Positions 24,300-31,882 of a DNA stretch of 64,000 nt are shown here, piece after piece. The notes beneath the pieces are model-generated. The model did not search any database. It saw only the letters and a program-made list of their open reading frames with translations, and was not told the DNA's origin. This stretch comes from Caproiciproducens sp. NJN-50. GTDB taxonomy: Bacteria > Bacillota > Clostridia > Oscillospirales > Acutalibacteraceae. Location of the stretch: positions 1,612,001 through 1,676,000 of the forward strand of contig NZ_CP035283.1 in the NCBI RefSeq assembly GCF_004103755.1. Direction: 5' to 3'. A program made the position numbers and the translations under genes. Positions within the stretch are counted from its first letter, which is position 1; the number at the start of each line of letters is the position of its first letter.

Positions 24300-25346
24300 T
24301 TAATAAATCAGCATTGCGTCGCCAAAACTGAAAAACCGGTATTTTTCCTTTACCGCGACTCGATAGGCGTTCATAATATGGTCGTAGCCGGCCAGTGCGG
24401 AAACCAGCATGATCAGCGTGCTTTCCGGCAGATGAAAGTTGGTGATCAGACCATCTAGCACCTTGAATCGATAGCCGGGATAGATAAAAATATCCGTCCA
24501 TCCGGCACTTTCCCGGATGCACCCCTCTTTGGTTCCGACCGCTTCCAGCGTTCTGCAGCTCGTAGTCCCGACGGCGATCACGCGGCCGCCGTTCCGCTTT
24601 GCCCGGTTGATCTGTTTCGCTGTCTGCGCGGAAAGATAGTAATGCTCGGAATGCATCTTGTGCTCCGTGACCTTTTGCGCCGTGACGGGGCGGAATGTCC
24701 CCAAGCCGACATGGAGCGTCACGAAAGCCAAGTCGATCCCCTTGTCCTTGATCTTCTGGAGCAACTCCGGAGTGAAATGAAGCCCGGCCGTCGGCGCGGC
24801 GGCGGACCCGATCTCTTTGGAATAGACCGTCTGGTAGCGCTCGTTGTCCCGGAGTTCTTCTTTGATATAATGAGGAAGCGGCATCTGCCCTATTTTGTCC
24901 AGAATTTCATAAAAATTTCCTTCGCAGGTAAAACGGGCAAGCCGATTTCCGTCCTCGATAATATCTAAGACCTCCGCGCGAAGGAGCCCGTCGCCGAAGG
25001 TGAATTTCGAACCGATCTTTGCACGCCTCCCCGGGCCGGTCAGGACCTCCCACACGTCGCCTTCCCGGTGGTTCAGCAATAAAAATTCAACTTTTGCCCC
25101 GGTTTCATCCTTGACTCCCAACAACCTGGCCGGAAGGACGCGGGAATCGTTCAGCACCAGACAATCCCCCGGATTCAGGTAATCAATAATATCGTAGAAA
25201 TGCCGATGCTCCACTTCTCCCGTTTTCCGGTTCAAGGTCAGCAGGCGGGAAGAATCCCTCGGCTCCGCCGGTGACTGAGCAATCAGGTCTTCTGGCAGAT
25301 CATAATAAAAATCTTTTGTTTTCAGATTGTCAAGATCCAGTTCCAT
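24300..25346 (-). CDS. queA: S-adenosylmethionine:tRNA ribosyltransferase-isomerase
   Basis: Enzyme of 348 residues that transfers and isomerises the ribosyl moiety of SAM onto preQ1-tRNA, giving epoxyqueuosine. Family motifs: FYYDLPEDLIAQSP, LVLNDSRVLPARL, TAGLHFTPELL and TNFHLPESTLIMLVSA. The ATG at 25346 lies 8 nt after GGGAG; further upstream in-frame starts overlap the promoter region. First gene of the queA-tgt-yajC-TIGR04086-scfA-scfB series; its promoter overlaps that of the divergent lysine riboswitch. Confidence 0.96.
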   Translation of the reverse strand: MELDLDNLKTKDFYYDLPEDLIAQSPAEPRDSSRLLTLNRKTGEVEHRHFYDIIDYLNPGDCLVLNDSRVLPARLLGVKDETGAKVEFLLLNHREGDVWEVLTGPGRRAKIGSKFTFGDGLLRAEVLDIIEDGNRLARFTCEGNFYEILDKIGQMPLPHYIKEELRDNERYQTVYSKEIGSAAAPTAGLHFTPELLQKIKDKGIDLAFVTLHVGLGTFRPVTAQKVTEHKMHSEHYYLSAQTAKQINRAKRNGGRVIAVGTTSCRTLEAVGTKEGCIRESAGWTDIFIYPGYRFKVLDGLITNFHLPESTLIMLVSALAGYDHIMNAYRVAVKEKYRFFSFGDAMLIY

Positions 25347-25388
25347 TTTCATGTCTCCCATTCTGTCACAGGTAAATACCAATTGTCT

Positions 25389-25417
25389 ATTATAAATAAA
25401 TTGACAATCAATAGCAA
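25389..25417 (-). promoter_or_regulatory. queA operon promoter
   Basis: On the minus strand TTGCTA (25417-25412), 17 bp, TATAAT (25394-25389). It overlaps the divergent lysine-operon promoter, so the two units compete for RNA polymerase. Confidence 0.65.
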
Positions 25418-25430
25418 CCCATGCTATTAT
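25401..25430 (+). promoter_or_regulatory. Lysine riboswitch / asd-dap operon promoter
   Basis: TTGACA at 25401-25406, 18-bp spacer, TATTAT at 25425-25430, followed within 50 bp by the start of the lysine aptamer. Confidence 0.75.
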
Positions 25431-25474
25431 ATTTTAGGATTTATCTTGTTGGTTTTACAGACGATGAAACTTAG

Positions 25475-25634
25475 GATAGAGGCGCGAATTTCAAGATGAG
25501 CGGGGCGAGGCTGCCAAAGCCGATGAACCCACGCGAAAGGGGAAATCGCCGAAGGGGATACTTTGGCAGAGTATTCGCCTGGTCAGCATGCAAACAGTGT
25601 GCGGACTGTCATCAGATTCTGATGGAGAGCTATC
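25475..25634 (+). ncRNA. Lysine riboswitch (L-box) aptamer
   Basis: The leader contains the hallmark lysine-riboswitch elements in order: GATAGAGGCGCGAA at the 5' side of P1/J1-2, AGATGAG, GGAAATCGCCGAAG, CTGGTC, GGACTGTCATC, and the closing GAGAGCTATC that pairs with GATAG. It lies directly upstream of asd-dapA-dapB and is followed by an intrinsic terminator. High lysine is expected to stop transcription before the biosynthesis genes. The 390-bp gap between queA and asd is filled by the two promoters, this aptamer and its terminator. Confidence 0.93.
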
Positions 25635-25694
25635 GACCTTTGAAAAGCGGCGCGCGCTGCTTTAAAATCGAGAAGCGCCACAATACTCTGATGA

Positions 25695-25720
25695 CCGGTA
25701 TTTTACCGGCTTTTTTATTA
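25695..25720 (+). terminator. Riboswitch-controlled terminator
   Basis: CCGGTA pairs with TACCGG around TTT and is followed by C and six T residues. It is the expression platform of the lysine riboswitch, 53 bp before the asd start. Confidence 0.85.
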
Positions 25721-25772
25721 CGCAGATATTTTTTCTTGTTCCTTTCATATATTATTTAGGAGGCCTGTTCTC

Positions 25773-26855
25773 ATGAAAAATTATCGGGTGGGAATCGTCG
25801 GCGCGACCGGAATGGTTGGACAGCGTTTCGCCGTCCTTTTGGAAAACCATCCCTGGTTTACTGTAACCGCACTGGCCGCGAGTGAGCGGTCGGCCGGCAA
25901 AACCTACCGGGAAGCGGTCGGGAAACGCTGGCTGATGACAACCCCTATGCCGAAAAACTTGGAAAACATGGTAATCATGGACGCTGAAAAAGACAAGGAC
26001 AAAATCGTGGAAATGGTGGATTTTGTCTTTTGCGCAGTCAATATGGAGAAACAGAAAACGAGAGAGCTGGAGGAGATGTATGCGAAGTCAGAATGCCCCG
26101 TCGTTTCCAATAACAGCGCGAACCGCCTGATTCCCGACGTTCCGATGCTGATTCCGGAAATCAACCCGGGGCACGCGGATATTATTCCGTTCCAGAGAAA
26201 ACGGCTCGGGACAAAGCGCGGATTTATTGCCGTAAAGCCCAACTGTTCCATACAGGCTTATGTCCCTGCGGTTACACCCCTCCTTGATTTGAATGTGACA
26301 AAGATCCTTGCCTGCACCTATCAGGCGATTTCAGGAGCGGGCAAAACATTTGAAACCTGGCCGGAGATGGTTGACAACGTCATTCCGTTTATTGGAGGCG
26401 AAGAGGGAAAATCCGAAAACGAGCCGATGAAAATCTGGGGCCGCATTGAAAATGGCGCGATCGTCAACGCCGCCGCCCCCAATATCACAACGCAGTGTCT
26501 GCGTGTTCCGGTCAGCGACGGTCACATGGCCGCAGTGTTTCTGTCCTTCGAAAAGAAAATCCCCATGGATGAAATGATCGACCGATGGAATCATTTTAGC
26601 GGAGAGCCGCAGAAGCTTGCTCTCCCGAGCGCTCCCAAAAAGTTTTTGTATTATTTCCGGGAGGATGACCGGCCGCAGACTCGCCTGGACCGCAATCTGG
26701 AAAACGGCATGGCGGTTTCGATCGGACGCCTGCGCCCCGACAGCCAGTATGACGTAAAATTCGTGTGCCTGTCCCACAACACGCTTCGCGGCGCGGCCGG
26801 AGGCGGGGTTCTGATGGCTGAATATCTCTGTTCAAAGGGATTTATGGATGAATAA
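25773..26855 (+). CDS. asd: Aspartate-semialdehyde dehydrogenase (archaeal/eukaryal-type)
   Basis: NADP-dependent enzyme of 360 residues that reduces aspartyl phosphate to aspartate semialdehyde, the branch to lysine/DAP, threonine and methionine. It has the Rossmann motif VGIVGATGMVGQRF, the catalytic Cys in KPNCSIQAYV, and QAISGAGKTFETWPEM followed by IPFIGGEEGKSE. These motifs resemble the archaeal/fungal-type family (TIGR00978) more than the usual bacterial TIGR01296 form. AGGAGG precedes the ATG. First coding gene behind the lysine riboswitch. Confidence 0.94.
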   Translation: MKNYRVGIVGATGMVGQRFAVLLENHPWFTVTALAASERSAGKTYREAVGKRWLMTTPMPKNLENMVIMDAEKDKDKIVEMVDFVFCAVNMEKQKTRELEEMYAKSECPVVSNNSANRLIPDVPMLIPEINPGHADIIPFQRKRLGTKRGFIAVKPNCSIQAYVPAVTPLLDLNVTKILACTYQAISGAGKTFETWPEMVDNVIPFIGGEEGKSENEPMKIWGRIENGAIVNAAAPNITTQCLRVPVSDGHMAAVFLSFEKKIPMDEMIDRWNHFSGEPQKLALPSAPKKFLYYFREDDRPQTRLDRNLENGMAVSIGRLRPDSQYDVKFVCLSHNTLRGAAGGGVLMAEYLCSKGFMDE

Positions 26856-26884
26856 TACTGCCAAAACCGGGAGGTAGATTTTTT

Positions 26885-27775
26885 ATGAAAAAGCTTGTAT
26901 TTACGGGTTCCGGCGTTGCATTGGTCACTCCGATGAAACAGGATGGCTCTGTAAATTACGATGTCTTGGAGCGTCTTGTCGATTTTCACCTTCAGAATGG
27001 AACCGATGCGATCGTTGCCTGTGCCACGACGGGCGAATCCCCCGTTCTCAGCCACGAGGAGCATTGCAGAATTGTTGAACTGATCGTTAAAAAAGTTCAA
27101 AAGCGGATTCCGGTCATTGCAAGCTCCGGAAGCAATGACACCCAATATGCCGTCGAGCTTTCACGCTCGCTACAGGACATCGGAGCGGACGCCCTTTTGC
27201 TGATTACGCCATATTATAATAAAACGTCTCAGACTGGGCTGATCAGACACTTTCATTATATTGCGGACCGGGTCGATCTCCCCATGATTCTCTATAATGT
27301 TCCATCCCGGACCGGCTGCAATATTCAGCCGGAAACTTATCAGGCAATTGCGGAGCATCCTAACATTGTCGGTACGAAGGAAGCGAACGGGGATTTACCC
27401 GCCTGTGCGAAAACGATTTCGCTCTGCGGGGATAATCTTACGGTTTACTCCGGAGAAGACAATCAGACTCTTCCGATTCTTTCTTTGGGAGGCAAGGGCG
27501 TCATCTCAGTTGCCGCAAATATTGTTCCAGAAGCAATGAAACAAATTTGTACCGACTACTTGAACGGAAATGTGGAAGCGTCGCGCAAATCCTTTTTAAA
27601 TTATCTGGAACTGATGGACGCGCTCTTTTGGGATGTGAATCCCATTCCGGTGAAAACCGCTATGAATTACATGGGATTCAACTGCGGCGACTGCCGCCTC
27701 CCGCTCACCGGCATGAGCGGCGAGCTGAATGAAAAGCTCCTGAGGGTCCTAAAAAAATATCAGCTGATCAAATAA
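26885..27775 (+). CDS. dapA: 4-hydroxy-tetrahydrodipicolinate synthase
   Basis: Lyase of 296 residues condensing pyruvate and aspartate semialdehyde. The Schiff-base Lys lies in GTKEANGD, the catalytic Tyr in YNVPSRTG, and TGESPVLSHEEH is the substrate loop. GGGAGG precedes the ATG. It is the first lysine-specific step, under the upstream riboswitch. The product pathway also feeds dipicolinate, whose synthase genes are at the right end of this window. Confidence 0.96.
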   Translation: MKKLVFTGSGVALVTPMKQDGSVNYDVLERLVDFHLQNGTDAIVACATTGESPVLSHEEHCRIVELIVKKVQKRIPVIASSGSNDTQYAVELSRSLQDIGADALLLITPYYNKTSQTGLIRHFHYIADRVDLPMILYNVPSRTGCNIQPETYQAIAEHPNIVGTKEANGDLPACAKTISLCGDNLTVYSGEDNQTLPILSLGGKGVISVAANIVPEAMKQICTDYLNGNVEASRKSFLNYLELMDALFWDVNPIPVKTAMNYMGFNCGDCRLPLTGMSGELNEKLLRVLKKYQLIK

Positions 27776-27812
27776 TCAATGTAATTCAAAATAAAGGACG
27801 ACTGAAACTGAA

Positions 27813-28574
27813 ATGACAAGAATCATTCTGAGCGGCTGCGGCGGTGCCATGGGCAAGGTCGTTTCCAGTTGTGCCGCGGACCGAAGCGATATCGATCTTG
27901 TTGCGGGAATCGATCATCACGCCGATCAGGACCTTCCCTATCCGCTTTATTCATCCCCGGACAAGGTAGACAGAAAGGCCGATGTCCTGATTGATTTTTC
28001 CCACCCAACGCTGCTGTATCCGCTTTTGGAGTTCGGTAAAAAAACAAAGACTCCGCTTGTCCTCTGCACGACTGGATATGACAAGGAGCAGGTTCGGGCG
28101 GTGGAAGACGCTTCACGTGAAATACCAATCTTTTACTCGCGCAACATGTCTCTGGGGATCAATTTATTGATCGAGCTGGCCAGGAAAGCGGAAAGTGTTC
28201 TTGGCACTGGTTTCGATGTCGAAATAGTTGAGGCGCATCACAACCAAAAAATCGATGCGCCCAGCGGAACAGCCCTGATGATCGCAAACGCTGTGGCCGA
28301 TGTTTCCGGCGGGCAAATGCACTATATGTATGACCGTCACTCCCAAAGGAAAAAACGTTCCGAAAACGAAATCGGAATTCATTCGATCCGCGGCGGTACC
28401 ATCGTTGGCGAACATAAGGTCGTCTTTGCGGGTCCACATGAAATTCTTACAATTTCACACTCCGCACAGTCAAAAGAAATTTTTGCCCATGGAGCGCTGA
28501 ATGCAGCCATATTTCTTTCACGTAAAGGAAAAGGGCTTTACTCTATGGCCGATCTCATTCGACAGGAGGATTGA
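27813..28574 (+). CDS. dapB: 4-hydroxy-tetrahydrodipicolinate reductase
   Basis: NAD(P)H-dependent reductase of 253 residues. The N-terminal nucleotide site is SGCGGAMGK. The family signature EAHHNQKIDAPSGTAL contains the catalytic His pair and Lys; GIHSIRGGTIVGEH is also typical. The SD (AAAGGA) is rather far, about 14 nt, from the ATG, so translation may be weak or coupled. It is followed 2 nt after its stop by the ACT-domain gene. Confidence 0.95.
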   Translation: MTRIILSGCGGAMGKVVSSCAADRSDIDLVAGIDHHADQDLPYPLYSSPDKVDRKADVLIDFSHPTLLYPLLEFGKKTKTPLVLCTTGYDKEQVRAVEDASREIPIFYSRNMSLGINLLIELARKAESVLGTGFDVEIVEAHHNQKIDAPSGTALMIANAVADVSGGQMHYMYDRHSQRKKRSENEIGIHSIRGGTIVGEHKVVFAGPHEILTISHSAQSKEIFAHGALNAAIFLSRKGKGLYSMADLIRQED

Positions 28575-28576
28575 AA

Positions 28577-29041
28577 ATGAATTTGTCGCCTACAATCGCC
28601 ACCGCCAATGACATTACGCTGATCACTCTTCAAAAATGCCCTTCCGAACTAAAGTTTATCGCTTATATTTTTCAAAGCATCGCCGGCTTTGACGTCGATG
28701 TGGATATGATATCCCTCGCACCGACACAAGGCGCCTATACTTCCGTTTCCTTTACGATTCCCGACGCCCATCTTGACAAGATCCTGAGCTTTACATCCGA
28801 ACTCCGAAATCAAAACCAAATCAGTGCCGTTGTCAGCAGCGGCAATTGTAAAATATCCGTTTATGACGCCGGAATGAAAGACACACCGGGCATGGCTGCT
28901 GAAGTTTTTGAAGTGGCATCCTCTGCGCAGACGGATATTCGGCTCATTACCACGTCTGAAGTGGATATCTCTCTGCTTGTCACCGCCGCTGATTTTCAGG
29001 AAACTTTGGACGCTTTGAAAAACAGATTTCATAAATCTTAA
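28577..29041 (+). CDS. Free-standing aspartokinase-type ACT-domain protein
   Basis: A 154-residue protein made of two ACT-like repeats and no kinase domain. The closing segment IRLITTSEVDISLLVT closely resembles the IsTSEikIS motif in the regulatory half of aspartate kinases, suggesting a lysine- or threonine-sensing module. AGGAGG sits 6 nt before ATG 28577, inside the end of dapB. As the last gene of the riboswitch operon it may act as a separate regulatory subunit of an aspartokinase encoded elsewhere. That role is inference. Confidence 0.75.
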   Translation: MNLSPTIATANDITLITLQKCPSELKFIAYIFQSIAGFDVDVDMISLAPTQGAYTSVSFTIPDAHLDKILSFTSELRNQNQISAVVSSGNCKISVYDAGMKDTPGMAAEVFEVASSAQTDIRLITTSEVDISLLVTAADFQETLDALKNRFHKS

Positions 29042-29081
29042 AGAGATTTCCGTTAACCTTCAATCGGGAAGGCTTATTGCG

Positions 29082-29113
29082 GCCCCTCACATTCTTAATG
29101 TGAGGGGCTTTTT
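29082..29113 (+). terminator. Intrinsic terminator of the asd-dap operon
   Basis: GCCCCTCACATT pairs perfectly with AATGTGAGGGGC around a CTT loop, followed by TTTTT. Confidence 0.92.
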
Positions 29114-29160
29114 CGAATATAAACACCGATACGAATGTTCAGTTGATTTCTATTTTTGCA

Positions 29161-29189
29161 TTGCAATCCGACGACGCAAATGCTACAAT
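29161..29189 (+). promoter_or_regulatory. Promoter of the 2-hydroxyacid dehydrogenase gene
   Basis: TTGCAA at 29161-29166, 17 bp, TACAAT at 29184-29189, with a leader of about 100 nt before the coding start. Confidence 0.65.
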
Positions 29190-29301
29190 CGAATTTGGAG
29201 AAGCGAATAAAAAGAACCGGCAAGAACCCAGTTGCACTGTCACAATCATTGGAAGAATGAATAAGAATCCAGACTTTAAGTTTCGGAGGAGATGTTTGAT
29301 A

Positions 29302-30255
29302 ATGAAAACAGTGTTTTTGAATGCTCAAAAAATGGATTTTGACGAAAAGCTTGATTTTTCTGCCGTTATGCAATGCGGACCAATGGAAATCTATCCGTCG
29401 AGCGAAAACGATGAAATCATCGAGCGGGTTCAGAGCCACAATGTGGTGGTCACGAAGGAAATGCCGGTCGGAAGGGAAATGATCGGGAGGTTTCCCTCCT
29501 GCGTGAAAATGATCTGCGAAGCGGGAACCGGATATAACAATATCGATATTGCCGCGGCAAAGGATAAAGGAATTTTAGTCTGCAATATTCCAAGTTACAG
29601 TACGGATGCCGTCGCACAGCTCGCCATCACGTTCGTTTTGGCATTGAGTTCCTCCCTGACAAAACAGCAAGTCATGCTGAAGCAGAAAAATTATGATAAT
29701 TTTTACCAATTCCTTGGTGTGCCGCACTCGGAAGTCAGCGGAAAGACTCTCGGTGTGATCGGTACCGGACATATCGGTCAGCGGGTCATCCATTCGGCCC
29801 GGGCGCTTGGGATGAATGTTCTGTGCTACAGCCGGACCAAAAAAGAATGGGATGACCCGAAGGTCAGTTCCGTAAGGCTTGAATCTCTTCTTTCAAAAAG
29901 CGATTTCGTGACGATCCATTGTCCGCTTACAAAAGAAACGACTCACCTGATCAACAGGGAAAAATTCGCTCTTATGAAGCCCTCGGCTTTTCTGATCAAC
30001 ACTTCCAGAGGCGCTGTTATCAATGAAACCGATCTGATTGAGGCTTTGAAAAACGGAGTGATTGCCGGAGCGGCACTCGATGTCCTTGAAAAAGAACCTC
30101 CGGAAAAGGACAATCCGCTGTTCTCGATGGAGCAGGTTATTCTGACCCCGCACATCGGGTGGAAATGCATCGAAACAAGGCAAAGGCTGATTGACCTGAT
30201 TGCGGAGAACATTCAGGCGTTGATTAGCGGAAAACCAATTAATGTGGTGAACTGA
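29302..30255 (+). CDS. D-2-hydroxyacid dehydrogenase
   Basis: NAD-dependent oxidoreductase of 317 residues in the D-isomer-specific 2-hydroxyacid dehydrogenase family. The nucleotide-binding motif GVIGTGHIGQRVIHSARALG and the catalytic Arg (INTSRGAVINE), Glu (DVLEKEPPE) and His (TPHIGW) are present. The substrate (lactate, glycerate, phosphoglycerate or a branched 2-oxo acid) cannot be decided; the lack of an ACT domain argues against a regulated SerA. GGAGGAG upstream fits TTG at 29296 slightly better than ATG at 29302, so the start is uncertain by two codons. Monocistronic by its own promoter. Confidence 0.85.
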   Translation: MKTVFLNAQKMDFDEKLDFSAVMQCGPMEIYPSSENDEIIERVQSHNVVVTKEMPVGREMIGRFPSCVKMICEAGTGYNNIDIAAAKDKGILVCNIPSYSTDAVAQLAITFVLALSSSLTKQQVMLKQKNYDNFYQFLGVPHSEVSGKTLGVIGTGHIGQRVIHSARALGMNVLCYSRTKKEWDDPKVSSVRLESLLSKSDFVTIHCPLTKETTHLINREKFALMKPSAFLINTSRGAVINETDLIEALKNGVIAGAALDVLEKEPPEKDNPLFSMEQVILTPHIGWKCIETRQRLIDLIAENIQALISGKPINVVN

Positions 30256-30284
30256 CTTAATTGCACGGTGGGCAAGTTGCAAGG

Positions 30285-30322
30285 AGCCCGGAAATCGCTG
30301 TAACGCGGTTATCCGGGCTTCT
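30285..30322 (+). terminator. Hairpin between convergent dehydrogenase and guaA genes
   Basis: AGCCCGGA (30285-30292) pairs with TCCGGGCT (30312-30319), with an inner stem AATCGC/GCGGTT. The following sequence is only weakly T-rich (TCTTAAT). Confidence 0.5.
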
Positions 30323-30330
30323 TAATGCTA

Positions 30331-31869
30331 TTATTCCCACTCAATCGTAGCCGGGGGTTTGGATGTAATATCATAAACGACGCGGTTGACATTCTTTACT
30401 TCGTTAATGATACGGCTGGAAACCTGTTCGAGCACTTCGTAGGGAATCCGCGCCCAGTCCGCAGTCATGAAATCAGTGGTCGTTACGCCCCTGAGCGCAA
30501 CCGTGTTGTCATAGGTCCGGCCGTCTCCCATCACACCGACACTTTTGATGCCAGTCAGCACGGCGAAATATTGGTTGATTTTTCTGTCGAGCCTTGCCCT
30601 TGCAATTTCCTCACGGAAGATGGCGTCCGCTTCCTTGAGAAGAGACAATTTTTCCGCCGTGACCTCCCCCATCACGCGAATGGCAAGCCCGGGCCCCGGA
30701 AACGGCTGGCGCCATACCAGAGTATCCGGAAGACCGAGCTCGGTACCGACCCTCCGGACTTCATCCTTGAACAGATAGCGAAGAGGTTCCACAAGCCCGG
30801 TAAAGCCGATCTCCTTTGGCAGCCCGCCGACATTGTGATGACTTTTGATCACGGCCGCATTCCCGGTCCCGCTCTCCACAACATCAGGATAGATCGTCCC
30901 CTGGCACAGAAAATCGACGCGCCCGATTTTTCCGGCCTCTTCCTCAAATACACGGATAAACTCTTCACCGATGATCTTACGCTTTTTCTCAGGCTCCGAA
31001 ATGCCCTCTAAACGCTTCAAAAAACGATCCTGGGCATTCACGCGGATCAGATTCATATCAAACTGGCTGCGAAATACATGTTCAACCTCGTCGCCCTCGT
31101 CCTTCCTTAAAAGGCCGTGGTCTACAAAAATGCAGATAAGCTGTTTTCCGACCGCGCGGTGAACCAGTGCCGCCGCGACGGAGGAATCCACGCCGCCCGA
31201 AAGCGCGCAGATCACTTTTTTATCTCCAATGGACTGTTTCATCTGTTCAACCGCAGTCTGGATAAAAGAATCCATTTTCCAATCCCCGGAGCAGCGGCAG
31301 ACACCATAAAGAAAATTGTGTAAGATTTCTTTTCCGTGAACGGTGTGTTCAACTTCCGGGTGGAACTGTGTGGCATAGAGTTTTCGTTCCGCATTCTCCA
31401 TGGCAACCACCGGGCAGCTCGAACTGACAGCCGTGATGCGGAAACCCTCCGGCGGGGTTTTAATATAAACCGTATGGCTCATCCAGCAAACCGATTGTTT
31501 TTCAATTCCCTGAAACAATTCGGAATCCGCGGTGATCTGAAACTCTGTTTTTCCGTATTCGCGGATTGCAGCGTTGCCGGTTTCTCCGCCAAGGGAAAAT
31601 GCAATCAGCTGAGCGCCGTAGCAGATACCGAGGATCGGAATTCCGAGGTTGAAAATTTTTCTGTCGCATTTCGGAGCACTTTCATCATAGACGTTATCCG
31701 GCCCGCCGGAAAAGATGATTCCTCTGTATCCGGCGGCAGCAATTTCTTCAGCAGGCGTGCGAAAAGACTTGATTTCACAGTAGACATGCTGATCGCGCAC
31801 CCTGCGCGCAATCAGCTGACTGTATTGTCCGCCGAAATCCATGATTAAGACAGTCTCTTTTTGTTTCAT
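30331..31869 (-). CDS. guaA: GMP synthase (glutamine-hydrolysing)
   Basis: Cytoplasmic enzyme of 512 residues converting XMP to GMP with glutamine as nitrogen donor. The N-terminal class I amidotransferase has Cys in GICYGAQLIA and His/Glu in QFHPEVEHT. The ATP pyrophosphatase P-loop is ALSGGVDSSVAAAL, and the C-terminal dimerisation domain ends KPPATIEWE. The ATG at 31869 has AAGGAG upstream and gives the family length. It follows glmS by 13 nt. Confidence 0.97.
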   Translation of the reverse strand: MKQKETVLIMDFGGQYSQLIARRVRDQHVYCEIKSFRTPAEEIAAAGYRGIIFSGGPDNVYDESAPKCDRKIFNLGIPILGICYGAQLIAFSLGGETGNAAIREYGKTEFQITADSELFQGIEKQSVCWMSHTVYIKTPPEGFRITAVSSSCPVVAMENAERKLYATQFHPEVEHTVHGKEILHNFLYGVCRCSGDWKMDSFIQTAVEQMKQSIGDKKVICALSGGVDSSVAAALVHRAVGKQLICIFVDHGLLRKDEGDEVEHVFRSQFDMNLIRVNAQDRFLKRLEGISEPEKKRKIIGEEFIRVFEEEAGKIGRVDFLCQGTIYPDVVESGTGNAAVIKSHHNVGGLPKEIGFTGLVEPLRYLFKDEVRRVGTELGLPDTLVWRQPFPGPGLAIRVMGEVTAEKLSLLKEADAIFREEIARARLDRKINQYFAVLTGIKSVGVMGDGRTYDNTVALRGVTTTDFMTADWARIPYEVLEQVSSRIINEVKNVNRVVYDITSKPPATIEWE

Positions 31870-31882
31870 ACGGCCATTCTCC

